Positions 6,563 to 14,669 of a stretch of DNA of 16,819 bases are shown here, piece after piece. The notes beneath the pieces are model-generated. The model saw only the letters and a list, made by a program, of their open reading frames with translations. It was not told where the DNA came from and searched no databases. The DNA is from Rickettsia typhi (GTDB lineage: Bacteria; Pseudomonadota; Alphaproteobacteria; Rickettsiales; Deianiraeaceae), in contig CAMAVG010000012.1 of NCBI GenBank assembly GCA_945861605.1, positions 1-16,819 on the forward strand, written 5' to 3'. The position numbers and the translations under genes were made by a program. Every line of letters begins with the position of its first letter. Position 1 is the stretch's first letter.

Positions 6563-7603
6563 ATGCAAAAATTCTTCATAAAAAACGAAATATTGCAAAT
6601 ATCTTACGGCACAAAAACCGTAAGCGTTTCAAAATATGCAATTTTTGGAATAATTGCCGCAGTTTTCGCCATTTTAACATACGCAACACTTGCTTTTGCA
6701 AACATTGCGGAATCCACACACGAACTTGAGAAACTACGCCAACAATTAACAATTGAACGCACGGTTAATGCCTCGCTTGCTAAGGAAATTCAAAAATCCA
6801 ACGAAGGAATTGAAAAATTAATGCACAATTTAACCGGCACACCAAAGAAAAAATCAACGCTATACTACCAAGAAAATATCACAAGTGCAATTCAACTCTA
6901 CGGAATTTTGAGTAATATCCAAAAAAACCTTTTAATTATCGATTCCACCCTCAACACGAAAATTTCAAAACTTCGCTCTGTAATGAGCATCGCCCGCGCG
7001 ATCGGCGGCAAACAAACATTCAACGCCCTCAGCAAAATTAACCTTGCATATTCAACCCACGCAAGCGAACAAACATCTGTGCAAAAGGCATCAAAACATT
7101 TCGCAACACCAACAATTGATATCTCAAAAATCGTTGATAACATCTCCCTCAAATCCAGTGCTTTGACTATGATCAGCCAATCACTAAAAAGCCTCCCCGT
7201 CGAAATGCCAATCAAAGGCGCAAGATTCATGAGCGGCTTCGGCGCAAGATTCCACCCAATCCACCACAGAACAAGAATGCACAACGGTCTTGATTTCTCC
7301 GGCCCAAGAGGTTCAAAAATCAAAGCAACTGGCGATGGTATCGTCATGAAAGCGGTTTATAGTTCATCGTTTGGAAATTATGTTGTTGTCCAACATAAAA
7401 ACAGAATTCAAACACTTTACGCCCACATGAGTGCGATAAAAGTTCGCCACGGACAACGCGTCCAAACCGGACAAGTCCTCGGAATCCAAGGCAGCACAGG
7501 GCATTCAACCGGTGCCCATGTTCATTACGAAATTATGGTTGACGGTCAACACTACAACCCAATGAGCTTCATCCAAGCCAAATCCATATTGCAAAAAATA
7601 TAA
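6563..7603 (+). CDS. M23-family (LytM) metallopeptidase, membrane-anchored
   Basis: This 346-residue envelope protein has one membrane segment (about residues 25-47), a predicted coiled-coil stalk in the next 150 residues, and a C-terminal M23 domain. The zinc ligands are visible: His240 and Asp244 in MHNGLDFSG, and His321 in the HVHYE motif. His288 in LYAHMS and His319 are the catalytic histidines. The enzyme is therefore likely active and would cleave peptide cross-links in peptidoglycan, in contrast to degenerate EnvC/NlpD activators. Membrane anchoring with a periplasmic domain resembles MepM/ShmA-type proteins. The ATG at 6563 follows AAAGAAAAT with no clear Shine-Dalgarno motif. It is transcribed with the next gene, which begins one base after its stop. 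Confidence 0.92.
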   Translation: MQKFFIKNEILQISYGTKTVSVSKYAIFGIIAAVFAILTYATLAFANIAESTHELEKLRQQLTIERTVNASLAKEIQKSNEGIEKLMHNLTGTPKKKSTLYYQENITSAIQLYGILSNIQKNLLIIDSTLNTKISKLRSVMSIARAIGGKQTFNALSKINLAYSTHASEQTSVQKASKHFATPTIDISKIVDNISLKSSALTMISQSLKSLPVEMPIKGARFMSGFGARFHPIHHRTRMHNGLDFSGPRGSKIKATGDGIVMKAVYSSSFGNYVVVQHKNRIQTLYAHMSAIKVRHGQRVQTGQVLGIQGSTGHSTGAHVHYEIMVDGQHYNPMSFIQAKSILQKI

Positions 7604-7604
7604 A

Positions 7605-8432
7605 ATGTCACAAAACACACCAAATTCCAAAGAATTGCAAACAAATTCTGAATTCAGGCTTTCAAAATACCTCTCAATCTTCGCAGAAATTTCGCGTCGC
7701 GAGGCAGAAAAGGAAATAATGTCCGGCTCGGTTACAATCAATAATGAGCGACCAAAAAACGCGGCAGTCCTTGTCGAAAAAGGGGATATCGTCATGTTCA
7801 AGAACCGTAGAATCATGCCAAGCAACAAAATTCTTGAAAAAGCACAGGAAGTTGAATGCGTTGCAATCTACAAACCAATCGGCGTTATTGTTACACGCAG
7901 CGATGAAAAAAAACGTCCAGTCGTGTATTCACTCCTTCCAAAGGAAATGCAAAATTTTCACTATATCGGCAGGCTTGATTACAACAGCGAAGGCTTGCTT
8001 TTGTTCACAAACAACCCAAAATTTGCAAGGGATATGGAAAATCCAAACAACAAAATTCCACGAGTATACCACGTAAAAGTACATGGAGTTCTTGACGAAA
8101 AAAAGCTCAACAGAATGCAAAAAGGCGTGATTATCGAAGGAATTAGTTACCGCCCCGAAGATATTCGCATTCTTCCGCGAACCAAGGAAACTTCAACCAA
8201 TAGTTGGCTTGAGATCACCCTCACAACAGGCAAAAATAGAGAAATTCGCAACTTGTGTGAATTTTTCCACCTGCAAGTTGTGAAACTGATAAGATTCTCT
8301 TACGGACATTTTGACATAAAAGACTTCCCAAAAATTGGCGTTCACAAACTTTACGAACGCGATATCACCCGATTCACGAAATTTTTTGCAAAGTCCGTAG
8401 GCATGAAAGATGCTCCTCAATTTGTAAAATGA
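7605..8432 (+). CDS. RsuA/RluB-family rRNA pseudouridine synthase
   Basis: This 275-residue enzyme converts a uridine in ribosomal RNA to pseudouridine. The N-terminus (residues about 18-65) is an S4 RNA-binding domain: RLSKYLSIFAEISRREAEKEI, then VTINNERP. The catalytic motif GRLDYNSEGLLLFTN carries the nucleophile Asp125. The C-terminal GKNREIRNLCEFF and VVKLIRFSYG complete the RsuA/RluB/E/F family pattern. RluB (23S rRNA) is the most likely type in alphaproteobacteria, but the target position cannot be told here, so no symbol is given. It starts one base after the M23 stop. Its last 59 bases overlap the 3' end of the opposing GT9 gene. Confidence 0.92.
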   Translation: MSQNTPNSKELQTNSEFRLSKYLSIFAEISRREAEKEIMSGSVTINNERPKNAAVLVEKGDIVMFKNRRIMPSNKILEKAQEVECVAIYKPIGVIVTRSDEKKRPVVYSLLPKEMQNFHYIGRLDYNSEGLLLFTNNPKFARDMENPNNKIPRVYHVKVHGVLDEKKLNRMQKGVIIEGISYRPEDIRILPRTKETSTNSWLEITLTTGKNREIRNLCEFFHLQVVKLIRFSYGHFDIKDFPKIGVHKLYERDITRFTKFFAKSVGMKDAPQFVK

Positions 8433-9441
8433 TGGCATTTTCGTCCATTTTTGAGTAATTTGCACGAATACACTCCTTACAATGCGGTTTTTTGATGAAA
8501 AATGCCCTCAAAATTGAACATTTCTTGCAATGATGATATTCCCCGAAAATGTTTGCCGTAATTTCATTTTGCCAAGCGTATGCCTTGACGATTGGACTTT
8601 CGCGATGCCTCGCCCACAGGACTCCGCACGGCGTTCCTAGAACATTTGCAATGTGCTGACCAGATGAATCGTTAGTTACGACATACTCCGCACTGGAAAT
8701 TTCGGCGAAATACCCCCTTAAATCCGTTTTGCCGGCAAGGTTTTCAACTGGAACTCTGCCGTTTATAATTCGCATAATTTCACTTGCTTGGTGTTGATCC
8801 ACAGCACTTTTACTGCCTAAAAGCTTGATTTGAAAGCCATCACCAGCAAAATGCGTGATGATTTTCGCGAATTTTTCCGCAGGCAGGGTTTTTTCAGTAA
8901 CCGAGGCACCAGCAAGAATTGCGATCGTTTTTTGTTGCTTTTTTGGAATATCGCCAATAAAATTTTGCAAGAATTTCACATCGACTTCACCGTGAAATTT
9001 CACGCCAAATCGCGTTTCAAATTGTTGAATATGGTGTGAAGTTATATGCTCACTTGCCATTTCCGAATAAGGATTCATTCCAAAAATCTTGATATCCCAC
9101 CCAGCAATTTTGAAAAATATCCAAAATGGAAGCAGCGTCATAAATATTGTTTTTGAACCAAGCAACGATGTTATGTAAATTTGCTGGTTTTTCGGTGCAT
9201 TTTTCACAATTTTGCACAGATTCCAGAGTGATTCGTATGATTTTCGCGAAAAAATGCGTGTGGATATCGTTAAAATTTCACGAATATTTGCAGTTTGTTG
9301 AAACAGTGCTTTTGTATGGCAATGATTCTTGTTAAAGACATAAATTTCAGCGTTTGGAATGTTTGTTGCGATGGAATCAAGGAGGATATTGGCGAGTATT
9401 GCATCGCCGATTTGATCCGTGCTGAAAAAAATTATCTTCAT
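8374..9441 (-). CDS. GT9-family glycosyltransferase (heptosyltransferase-like)
   Basis: This 355-residue protein resembles ADP-heptose:LPS heptosyltransferases (GT-B fold). The N-terminal nucleotide-fold start is MKIIFFSTDQIGDAILA. The C-terminal half has the family core NLAGKTDLRGYFAEISSA followed by TNDSSGQHIANVLGTP, where the donor sugar binds. Near the end is a cysteine cluster, HHCKKC and HCKEC, spaced like a small zinc knuckle; this is unusual for the classic WaaC/WaaF enzymes. It probably adds a sugar to LPS core or another surface glycan on the cytoplasmic face. The ATG at 9441 gives a one-base gap after the pepF stop, the same spacing seen at the M23/pseudouridine-synthase junction; an ATG at 9459 would add six residues and overlap pepF. 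The donor sugar is not known. Confidence 0.85.
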   Translation of the reverse strand: MKIIFFSTDQIGDAILANILLDSIATNIPNAEIYVFNKNHCHTKALFQQTANIREILTISTRIFSRKSYESLWNLCKIVKNAPKNQQIYITSLLGSKTIFMTLLPFWIFFKIAGWDIKIFGMNPYSEMASEHITSHHIQQFETRFGVKFHGEVDVKFLQNFIGDIPKKQQKTIAILAGASVTEKTLPAEKFAKIITHFAGDGFQIKLLGSKSAVDQHQASEIMRIINGRVPVENLAGKTDLRGYFAEISSAEYVVTNDSSGQHIANVLGTPCGVLWARHRESPIVKAYAWQNEITANIFGEYHHCKKCSILRAFFIKKPHCKECIRANYSKMDENAIILQIEEHLSCLRTLQKIS

Positions 9442-9442
9442 A

Positions 9443-11191
9443 TTAAAGATTTTCCTCAAATTCGCAAATCATATCCTCCAGAACTTTCATGCCGTTTTGC
9501 CAGAAATCCTCTTTTGAAATATCAATTCCAAGTGGGGCAAGAAGTTCTTTGTGCCTCAACGCACCGCCGGTTTCAAGCATTGTAATGTATTTTTCTTCAA
9601 AATTTTCGATAGTCCCCGATTTATAAATGTTATAAAGACTATTCACGAGAATATCCCCAAAAGCATAGGCATAGACATAAAACGGACTGTGCACAAAATG
9701 CGGGATATACGACCAATAATGCCTGTAACCATCTTCAAAATTGAAGGCATCTCCAAGTGATTCCTTCTGAATATTCAGCCAAATTTCACCAATTTCTTCG
9801 GCGGATAGCTCGCCTTCTTTGCGTTTTTGATGAACCTGAAGTTCGAAATCGCAAAATGCAATTTGGCGAATTGAAGTGTTGAGCATATCTTCAATTTTTG
9901 ATGAAAGCATTTCAAGGCGCGCCTCCTTCGATTGCGTATTTTTGAGCAATTTCTGAAAAACAAGTTGTTCGCCAAAAACAGAGGCAGTTTCGGCGAGTGT
10001 CAACGGCGTTTGACAAAGCAACGAGCCCTGTGTTTTTGCCAAAAATTGGTGAACTCCGTGCCCAAGTTCGTGTGCCATCGTTGCAACATCGCGTTGTTTT
10101 CCAAGGAAGTTGAGCATTATGAACGGGTTTGTGGAAGTTGAAGATGGGTGTGAAAAAGCACCGGAATCCTTAAAATCACGAGCAGGTGCATCAATCCAGT
10201 TTTTTTCAAAAAAAGATTTCGCAATGCGGGACATCCTCTGCGAAAATTCCCCGTAAGCTTCAAGCGTGATATCGCGGGCTTCGTCGTATGAATACTTAAC
10301 ATTTGCGTTGAATGGCATTGGAGCGTTGCGATCCCAATATTCCAATTTTTCCTGTTTGAAAATTTTTGCTTTTATGGCATAATATTTGTGTGAAGTTTTT
10401 TTGTAGGATTTCTTCACCGATGCAATCAAGGAGGCAACAATTTCATCTTCAATTAAATTTGCAAGGTTTCGCGAAGAAATTACATTTTTGAATTGACGCA
10501 TTTCGTCTTCAATTTGTTTATCTTTTGCAAGAGTATTCGTTATGAAAGCAAAGGTTTTAATATTTTGACCAAGCGTTTTTTCAATTGATTTTGCCGCTTT
10601 TTTGCGAATTTCCTGCGATTCGTTGGCTAGGAGATCAAAAATTTTAGAAGAAGTAAGTTCTTCGCCATCGAATTCAAAGCGAAGATTCGCCATTGTTTCA
10701 TCAAAGAACTTTGACCAAGAATCCGATGATGTCACCGATTTTTTTATCAAAACTTGTTCAATTTCTTCGGAAAGTTCGTACGGTTTGAAAAGAAGCAGGT
10801 TCTCAAAAAATGTTTTGTATTTTGAAAGCGAGGCATCAAAAACGATTTTTTCCTCTAATTGGTTTAATTCAATTGTAAAAAATGCAATTTCGGAGGCAAA
10901 CACCGCCGTTGATTCACTCACTTGTTGATACAGAACTTTACGGTCTTGTTCATCCATATGTGTTATGAAATTCAAATACGCATAAGTTCCAATTCGCTGC
11001 ATACCATCAACAATGTTTTCGTATGATTTCACCGCTTTTTCAAGAATTTCCGCAGTGGTAATTTTCCCTTTGTACTGTTTTGCAAATTGCTCAACGGAGG
11101 ATTTCATTATGATTACCGCTTTTTTGCAATCTTGAGGATTGGCAAACAGCGAAGATAAATTCCAAGATGGAAGGTTTGCGTAATCGTTCAT
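9443..11191 (-). CDS. pepF: Oligoendopeptidase F (M3 family)
   Basis: This 582-residue cytoplasmic zinc peptidase cleaves short peptides. The zinc site HELGH is at residues 374-378 (in DVATMAHELGHGVHQFL), and the third ligand Glu401 lies in LAETASVFGEQL. The M3B substrate-region motif HYWSYIPHFVHSPFYVYAYAFG is close to the C-terminus. N-terminal WNLSSLFANPQD also matches the PepF/M3B family, and the length is normal (about 590-600). The start ATG is 7 bases after the stop of a small membrane protein and has no Shine-Dalgarno motif. Together with the downstream AGCS transporter it suggests peptide or amino-acid use, which is inference. Confidence 0.95.
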   Translation of the reverse strand: MNDYANLPSWNLSSLFANPQDCKKAVIIMKSSVEQFAKQYKGKITTAEILEKAVKSYENIVDGMQRIGTYAYLNFITHMDEQDRKVLYQQVSESTAVFASEIAFFTIELNQLEEKIVFDASLSKYKTFFENLLLFKPYELSEEIEQVLIKKSVTSSDSWSKFFDETMANLRFEFDGEELTSSKIFDLLANESQEIRKKAAKSIEKTLGQNIKTFAFITNTLAKDKQIEDEMRQFKNVISSRNLANLIEDEIVASLIASVKKSYKKTSHKYYAIKAKIFKQEKLEYWDRNAPMPFNANVKYSYDEARDITLEAYGEFSQRMSRIAKSFFEKNWIDAPARDFKDSGAFSHPSSTSTNPFIMLNFLGKQRDVATMAHELGHGVHQFLAKTQGSLLCQTPLTLAETASVFGEQLVFQKLLKNTQSKEARLEMLSSKIEDMLNTSIRQIAFCDFELQVHQKRKEGELSAEEIGEIWLNIQKESLGDAFNFEDGYRHYWSYIPHFVHSPFYVYAYAFGDILVNSLYNIYKSGTIENFEEKYITMLETGGALRHKELLAPLGIDISKEDFWQNGMKVLEDMICEFEENL

Positions 11192-11198
11192 ATATATA

Positions 11199-11426
11199 TT
11201 AAAAATTGTTGTTTTCGTTGAATTTTGTTATGACCATCATACAAAGACAAATGCTAATCACAATAATGCCATAAAGAATGACATAGGTGTACATCATGCC
11301 CAGTGCGTCTCTTCCAAGGAATGAAAATCCAAGTAAAATGAAGCCCACGACCTCTGCAAGTCTTGCCCAAGTGTCAAAGTTCCAAGTGTGAAACCATTTT
11401 GTTTGAGGTTTATATTTTTGGGGCAT
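11199..11426 (-). CDS. Small two-segment membrane protein
   Basis: I do not recognise this 75-residue protein. It has a basic, Trp-rich N-terminus (WFHTWNFDTWARLAE) and two hydrophobic segments, at about residues 23-39 and 44-66, joined by a short polar turn. It ends in a polar tail rich in Asn. The start overlaps the end of the upstream 47-residue gene by 17 bases, and pepF begins 7 bases after its stop, so the three are probably one operon. GGAAG lies about eight bases before the ATG, one of the few Shine-Dalgarno-like sites in the window. Confidence 0.65.
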   Translation of the reverse strand: MPQKYKPQTKWFHTWNFDTWARLAEVVGFILLGFSFLGRDALGMMYTYVILYGIIVISICLCMMVITKFNENNNF

Positions 11427-11553
11427 CTGCTTCTTCCAATTGCGTTCTTTTAATATGATTGCGATAGTTTATAAATTGCAGAATAATTCCAACAAGTGGC
11501 ATTGAAAAGCATACAAAGGCAGCAATTGATGTTGCTATTTGAATTTTGGTCAT
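11410..11553 (-). CDS. Very small single-segment membrane protein
   Basis: This 47-residue reading frame starts with ATG at 11553 and ends TAA at 11410-11412. It encodes one hydrophobic segment (about residues 5-28, with ATSIAAFVCFSMPLVGIILQ) and a charged tail ending RTQLEEADAPKI. I do not recognise it. It would be the first gene of the unit leading to pepF and the GT9 gene, and its 3' end overlaps the next start by 17 bases. Codon use resembles its neighbours. Its small size keeps confidence moderate. Confidence 0.5.
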   Translation of the reverse strand: MTKIQIATSIAAFVCFSMPLVGIILQFINYRNHIKRTQLEEADAPKI

Positions 11554-11603
11554 AATTTTTGCGTTACTTACATTAAATTAATCCAAAACATTTGAAAATC
11601 AAG

Positions 11604-11620
11604 AAAAATCATTGATTTTT
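11604..11620. promoter_or_regulatory. Perfect inverted repeat in divergent spacer
   Basis: AAAAATCA and TGATTTTT form 8-base arms around a single T. A further half-site, GAAAATCA, lies just to the left at 11594-11601. The site sits midway between the divergent starts at 11553 and 11661, a good position for an operator. AT-rich sequence makes chance palindromes more likely. Confidence 0.3.
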
Positions 11621-11660
11621 GAAATAGCGCAGGCAGTCTCCAACATTATTTCAATTTTAA

Positions 11661-12332
11661 ATGAAGGCAATTCTTTTTGATTTCGACGGCACACTTGTTG
11701 ATACTCAACACCTGTATAACAAGGCACTTTCGCAAGTTCTTCTAAGGTTTAATCCGGTTTACACAGTGGAATATTGCACGAAATTTTTCGATGGAAAATG
11801 CTGGAACGATGCCTTTGATACACTCTCGATTCAGTAAAATTTCAACAAAGAATCCGTTTTCAATGAGGGGCTGGCTGTTGCTCACGAATTAATTTCAAAA
11901 CACGCAACTCCAACAAAGGGGACGGTTCTCGCACTAAGGATTCTGCAAAAATACGGCGTGAAATATGCAATATGTTCGAATTCACACACGCACGAAATTC
12001 ATTCGGTTTTGAAGCAGACTGAACTCTCGCAGTTCTTCGAAAATGATTCAATTTTTGGCAGGGAGATGGTTCAAAAAGGCAAGCCCGAAAGCGATATTTA
12101 CCTTCTTGCGATGGAAAAACTTGCCATTTCACCACAAAATTGTATTGCAGTGGAGGACAGCATCAATGGAGCAAAATCAGGTCTTAACGCGGGCATTCAA
12201 ACGGTTGTTTTTACGGGTGGAACGGGTTTTTTGGGTATTGATCGCTTTCAAAACGAACTTTCGCCGCAATTTGGGAAAATTTCTTCAATTGAAAGCATTT
12301 TGGATATCATTGCATTTATTGGTGTGAAATAA
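11661..12332 (+). pseudogene. HAD-superfamily phosphatase broken by in-frame stop
   Basis: Read through one stop, this frame encodes a 223-residue HAD hydrolase of the phosphoglycolate phosphatase/beta-phosphoglucomutase type. Motif I is DFDGTLVDT (residues 7-15, nucleophile Asp7). Motif II is CSNSHTH. Motifs III-IV are KGKPESDIYLLAMEKL with VEDSINGAKSG. The frame stays open and family-like on both sides of TAA at 11835-11837 (codon 59). That codon could have arisen by one change from CAA or AAA. The first piece keeps only motif I; a restart at ATG 11958 would lack it, so neither piece should be active alone. A sequencing error or strain-level variant is also possible. The substrate is unknown. 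Confidence 0.8.
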
Positions 12333-12337
12333 AAAGG

Positions 12338-12366
12338 TTGACAAATAAATTTTGCAAGGAAATTGC
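12338..12366 (+). promoter_or_regulatory. Possible promoter before the AGCS gene
   Basis: A perfect TTGACA lies at 12338-12343, six bases after the HAD stop. The expected -10 position (12361-12366, AATTGC) is poor, so only the -35 supports this call. Confidence 0.3.
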
Positions 12367-12380
12367 CTTTGGCAAAGGCA
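12364..12380 (+). other. Leader hairpin before the AGCS gene
   Basis: TGCCTTT and AAAGGCA form a perfect 7-bp stem around a GGC loop, ending 15 bases before the ATG at 12396. It has no following T-run. It may affect translation of the transporter or mark the end of the HAD transcript. Confidence 0.3.
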
Positions 12381-12395
12381 GAACAATTTATTCAA

Positions 12396-13775
12396 ATGCA
12401 CATGCTAGAACAGTTAAATTCTCTTACTCAATTCATTGAGCACCTACTTTTTTTCAATATTTTTGGCGTTCCATTTGTAATTTTGTGGCTCGGTGCTGTG
12501 AGTGTCTTCTTCACGATTCGCCTCAAGTTCATAAACATTTTCGGTGTAAAGCACGCGTTTGATATCCTTCGCGGGAAGTTCAACGGAAAACAATCTAAGG
12601 ATGAAATCACCCCATTCAAAGCACTGATGTCATCAATGGCGGCAACAATTGGAACAGGTTCAATCGTTGGTGTTGCCGTTGCCGTTTCAAAAGGTGGACC
12701 TGGCGCCGTCTTTTGGATGATGGTCTTTGGATTCTTCGGCATGGCACTTAAATGTGCGGAGGTCTTCCTCGGACACAGATACCGTAAAGTCAACGCAGAT
12801 GGCACAATTACAGGCGGACCGTTTATCTATTTAAAAGACGGACTTGCCGAAATGGGATATGTTCGCCTTGGTAAATTTTTGGCGTTAGCGTTTTTGGTTC
12901 TTTGTTTGCTTGGTCTTTTTGGAATGTCTGGGTTTCAGGCGAACCAAGTCGTTACACTTTTAAGCAATGGACAAGACGGCTTCACACCGCTAAAAATCAT
13001 ATATTCCCTTGCCTTAACAGCATTTTGTGCTTATATAATAATTGGCGGAGTGCAACGCGTATCATCATTTGCAAGCATATTCGTCCCGCTGAAGGTTGGT
13101 CTTTATGTTGGGGCAGTACTTTTGATTATCCTCTCACACCCAGTTCAACTTGTTCATGGAATTAAGTTGATTTTCACCGAGGCATTCAATTTTTCATCAG
13201 GAATAACGGCATTTTTTGCCATGGTTGCAATTGGTGCAAGAAGGGCTCTCATGGCATGTGAGGCAGGTCTTGGAACTTCTCCAATCGTGAACGCGTCTTC
13301 AAATGTGAAATATTCGCAAAGACAGGGAATCCTTAACATTTTCGACCCATTTGTAACAACTTGGTTCGTTTGTGTGGCGACATCCCTCGTGTTGATTATG
13401 TCCGGATTATACACTCAAACATCTTTGAATCCTGCGATTCTCGTACGGAATGCTTTTGCTTCATACCACGAAATTTTCGGATACATAATGGTAGTTTCCG
13501 TGATAATCTTCGGCGTTGCAACAGTGTTTGCAGTCTCGTATTACTTCATGCAAGCGGGCAAGGCGTTAAAAATTCCCAATAGAATTTTGTATCTTTTCTT
13601 CTTCACATTCCTGTTTCTTTCGGGGATTCTACAGTTTGATCTTGTAATCGCATTCACGGATATCCTCCTCGTGCTTATGGCAATCGTGAATACATTTGGT
13701 CTTTATTTCCTTTCCGGAAAAATTGCCCGCGAATTCAAGGATTACTTCGCCAACCACAAAAACGATAAAGAATAA
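12396..13775 (+). CDS. AGCS-family sodium:alanine/amino-acid symporter
   Basis: This 459-residue inner-membrane transporter takes up alanine or glycine together with sodium. The family signature is MAATIGTGSIVGVAVAVSKGGPGAVFWM (about residues 88-115). It is followed by CAEVFLGHRYRKVNADGTITGGPFIYL, where cation and substrate binding residues lie. GARRALMACEAGLGTSPIVNASS is also diagnostic. About ten or eleven hydrophobic segments are visible. ATG at 12396 or at 12402 could start it; a TTG further upstream would fall in the leader hairpin. No Shine-Dalgarno motif is seen. The EamA gene follows after 15 bases, so they are probably co-transcribed. Confidence 0.94.
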   Translation: MHMLEQLNSLTQFIEHLLFFNIFGVPFVILWLGAVSVFFTIRLKFINIFGVKHAFDILRGKFNGKQSKDEITPFKALMSSMAATIGTGSIVGVAVAVSKGGPGAVFWMMVFGFFGMALKCAEVFLGHRYRKVNADGTITGGPFIYLKDGLAEMGYVRLGKFLALAFLVLCLLGLFGMSGFQANQVVTLLSNGQDGFTPLKIIYSLALTAFCAYIIIGGVQRVSSFASIFVPLKVGLYVGAVLLIILSHPVQLVHGIKLIFTEAFNFSSGITAFFAMVAIGARRALMACEAGLGTSPIVNASSNVKYSQRQGILNIFDPFVTTWFVCVATSLVLIMSGLYTQTSLNPAILVRNAFASYHEIFGYIMVVSVIIFGVATVFAVSYYFMQAGKALKIPNRILYLFFFTFLFLSGILQFDLVIAFTDILLVLMAIVNTFGLYFLSGKIAREFKDYFANHKNDKE

Positions 13776-13790
13776 CTAATTACATCATAA

Positions 13791-14669
13791 ATGCACTACG
13801 CTCTCCTCATTTCAATTGGTGCATTGTTTGGCTCATCAGCGATGATGTTCAAACTTCTTTCGGCGGAATTTTCCGTTTTCTTTACGGTCTTTGTGCGTTT
13901 TTTTGTTGGGGGAATTATACTCTCCGCGTTTTGCATTGTAACAAAAACGCCAATTTTACCACTCAAGCACATAAAAAAGCTTGCGTTCATTGGTGTTGTG
14001 AATTTTTTAATTCCACTTTTGTTGTTTTGCACTGCGGGGAAGATGATAGACTCCAGCCTTGTTTCCATTTTAAATGGAATGTTTCCCGTTTTCACAATAA
14101 TTTTCGCACATTTTATTTTAAAAGATAGAATGTCCATTGCTGGCGTTGTTGGTGTTGGACTGAGTATGCTTGGCGTTTGCATTTTGAACCTCAAAGACGG
14201 CATAACATTCGATTCCAACCAAATTCTCGCCGCATTGATAATCATCCTCGCAACAATATGCTACGCAACGGCAACAATATTCACAAAAATCAAATGTAAG
14301 GATATCCCACCATTCACCAACGCCACTGCCGGCATTGTTATTAGTGCAATCCTACTTTCACCATCGGTTTTTTTCGAGTCAAACCTCCAAGCACTTTGCG
14401 ATTGGAAAATTCTGCTGACCATCGCCTACTTTGGAACTTGTTGCACGGCAATTGCTTACGCCATTTTATTTTACTTGATCAAAGTCCGCGGTGCAACATT
14501 TGCTGCAAATTGTTCGTTTTTGACTCCAATCTTCGGAAGCATTTACGGCATAATTTTCATGCAAGAAACAATGACTGCAAACCGAATAATTGGCGGTTTT
14601 TTAATTTTAACAGGCATGGCATTGGTTTTGAAATTGCACACAAAATTCCTGAAAAATGAATATAAATAA
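13791..14669 (+). CDS. EamA/DMT-family transporter
   Basis: This 292-residue protein has ten hydrophobic segments arranged as two EamA halves. Each half ends in the usual motif set: LNGMFPVFTIIFAHFILKDRMS in the first, and ANCSFLTPIFGSIYGIIFMQETMTANRIIGGFLI in the second. Members export or import amino acids, nucleobases or other metabolites. The substrate cannot be told from sequence. It lies between the AGCS symporter and the GmhB-like gene and overlaps the latter by 14 bases, which points to translational coupling. Confidence 0.9.
   Translation: MHYALLISIGALFGSSAMMFKLLSAEFSVFFTVFVRFFVGGIILSAFCIVTKTPILPLKHIKKLAFIGVVNFLIPLLLFCTAGKMIDSSLVSILNGMFPVFTIIFAHFILKDRMSIAGVVGVGLSMLGVCILNLKDGITFDSNQILAALIIILATICYATATIFTKIKCKDIPPFTNATAGIVISAILLSPSVFFESNLQALCDWKILLTIAYFGTCCTAIAYAILFYLIKVRGATFAANCSFLTPIFGSIYGIIFMQETMTANRIIGGFLILTGMALVLKLHTKFLKNEYK

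Noticed and set aside
6457..6579. 41-residue hydrophobic N-terminal extension of the YraN-like protein
   Set aside because: The family has no such extension, it would overlap the divergent M23 gene, and the ATG at 6456 gives the normal length.
11835..11837. Stop-codon reassignment (TAA read as Gln)
   Set aside because: TAA ends groES, groEL, frr, ihf, merR and other genes here at the expected protein lengths.
13796..14245. 149-codon minus-strand frame inside the EamA gene
   Set aside because: It mirrors a clear ten-segment transporter and shows no recognisable features.
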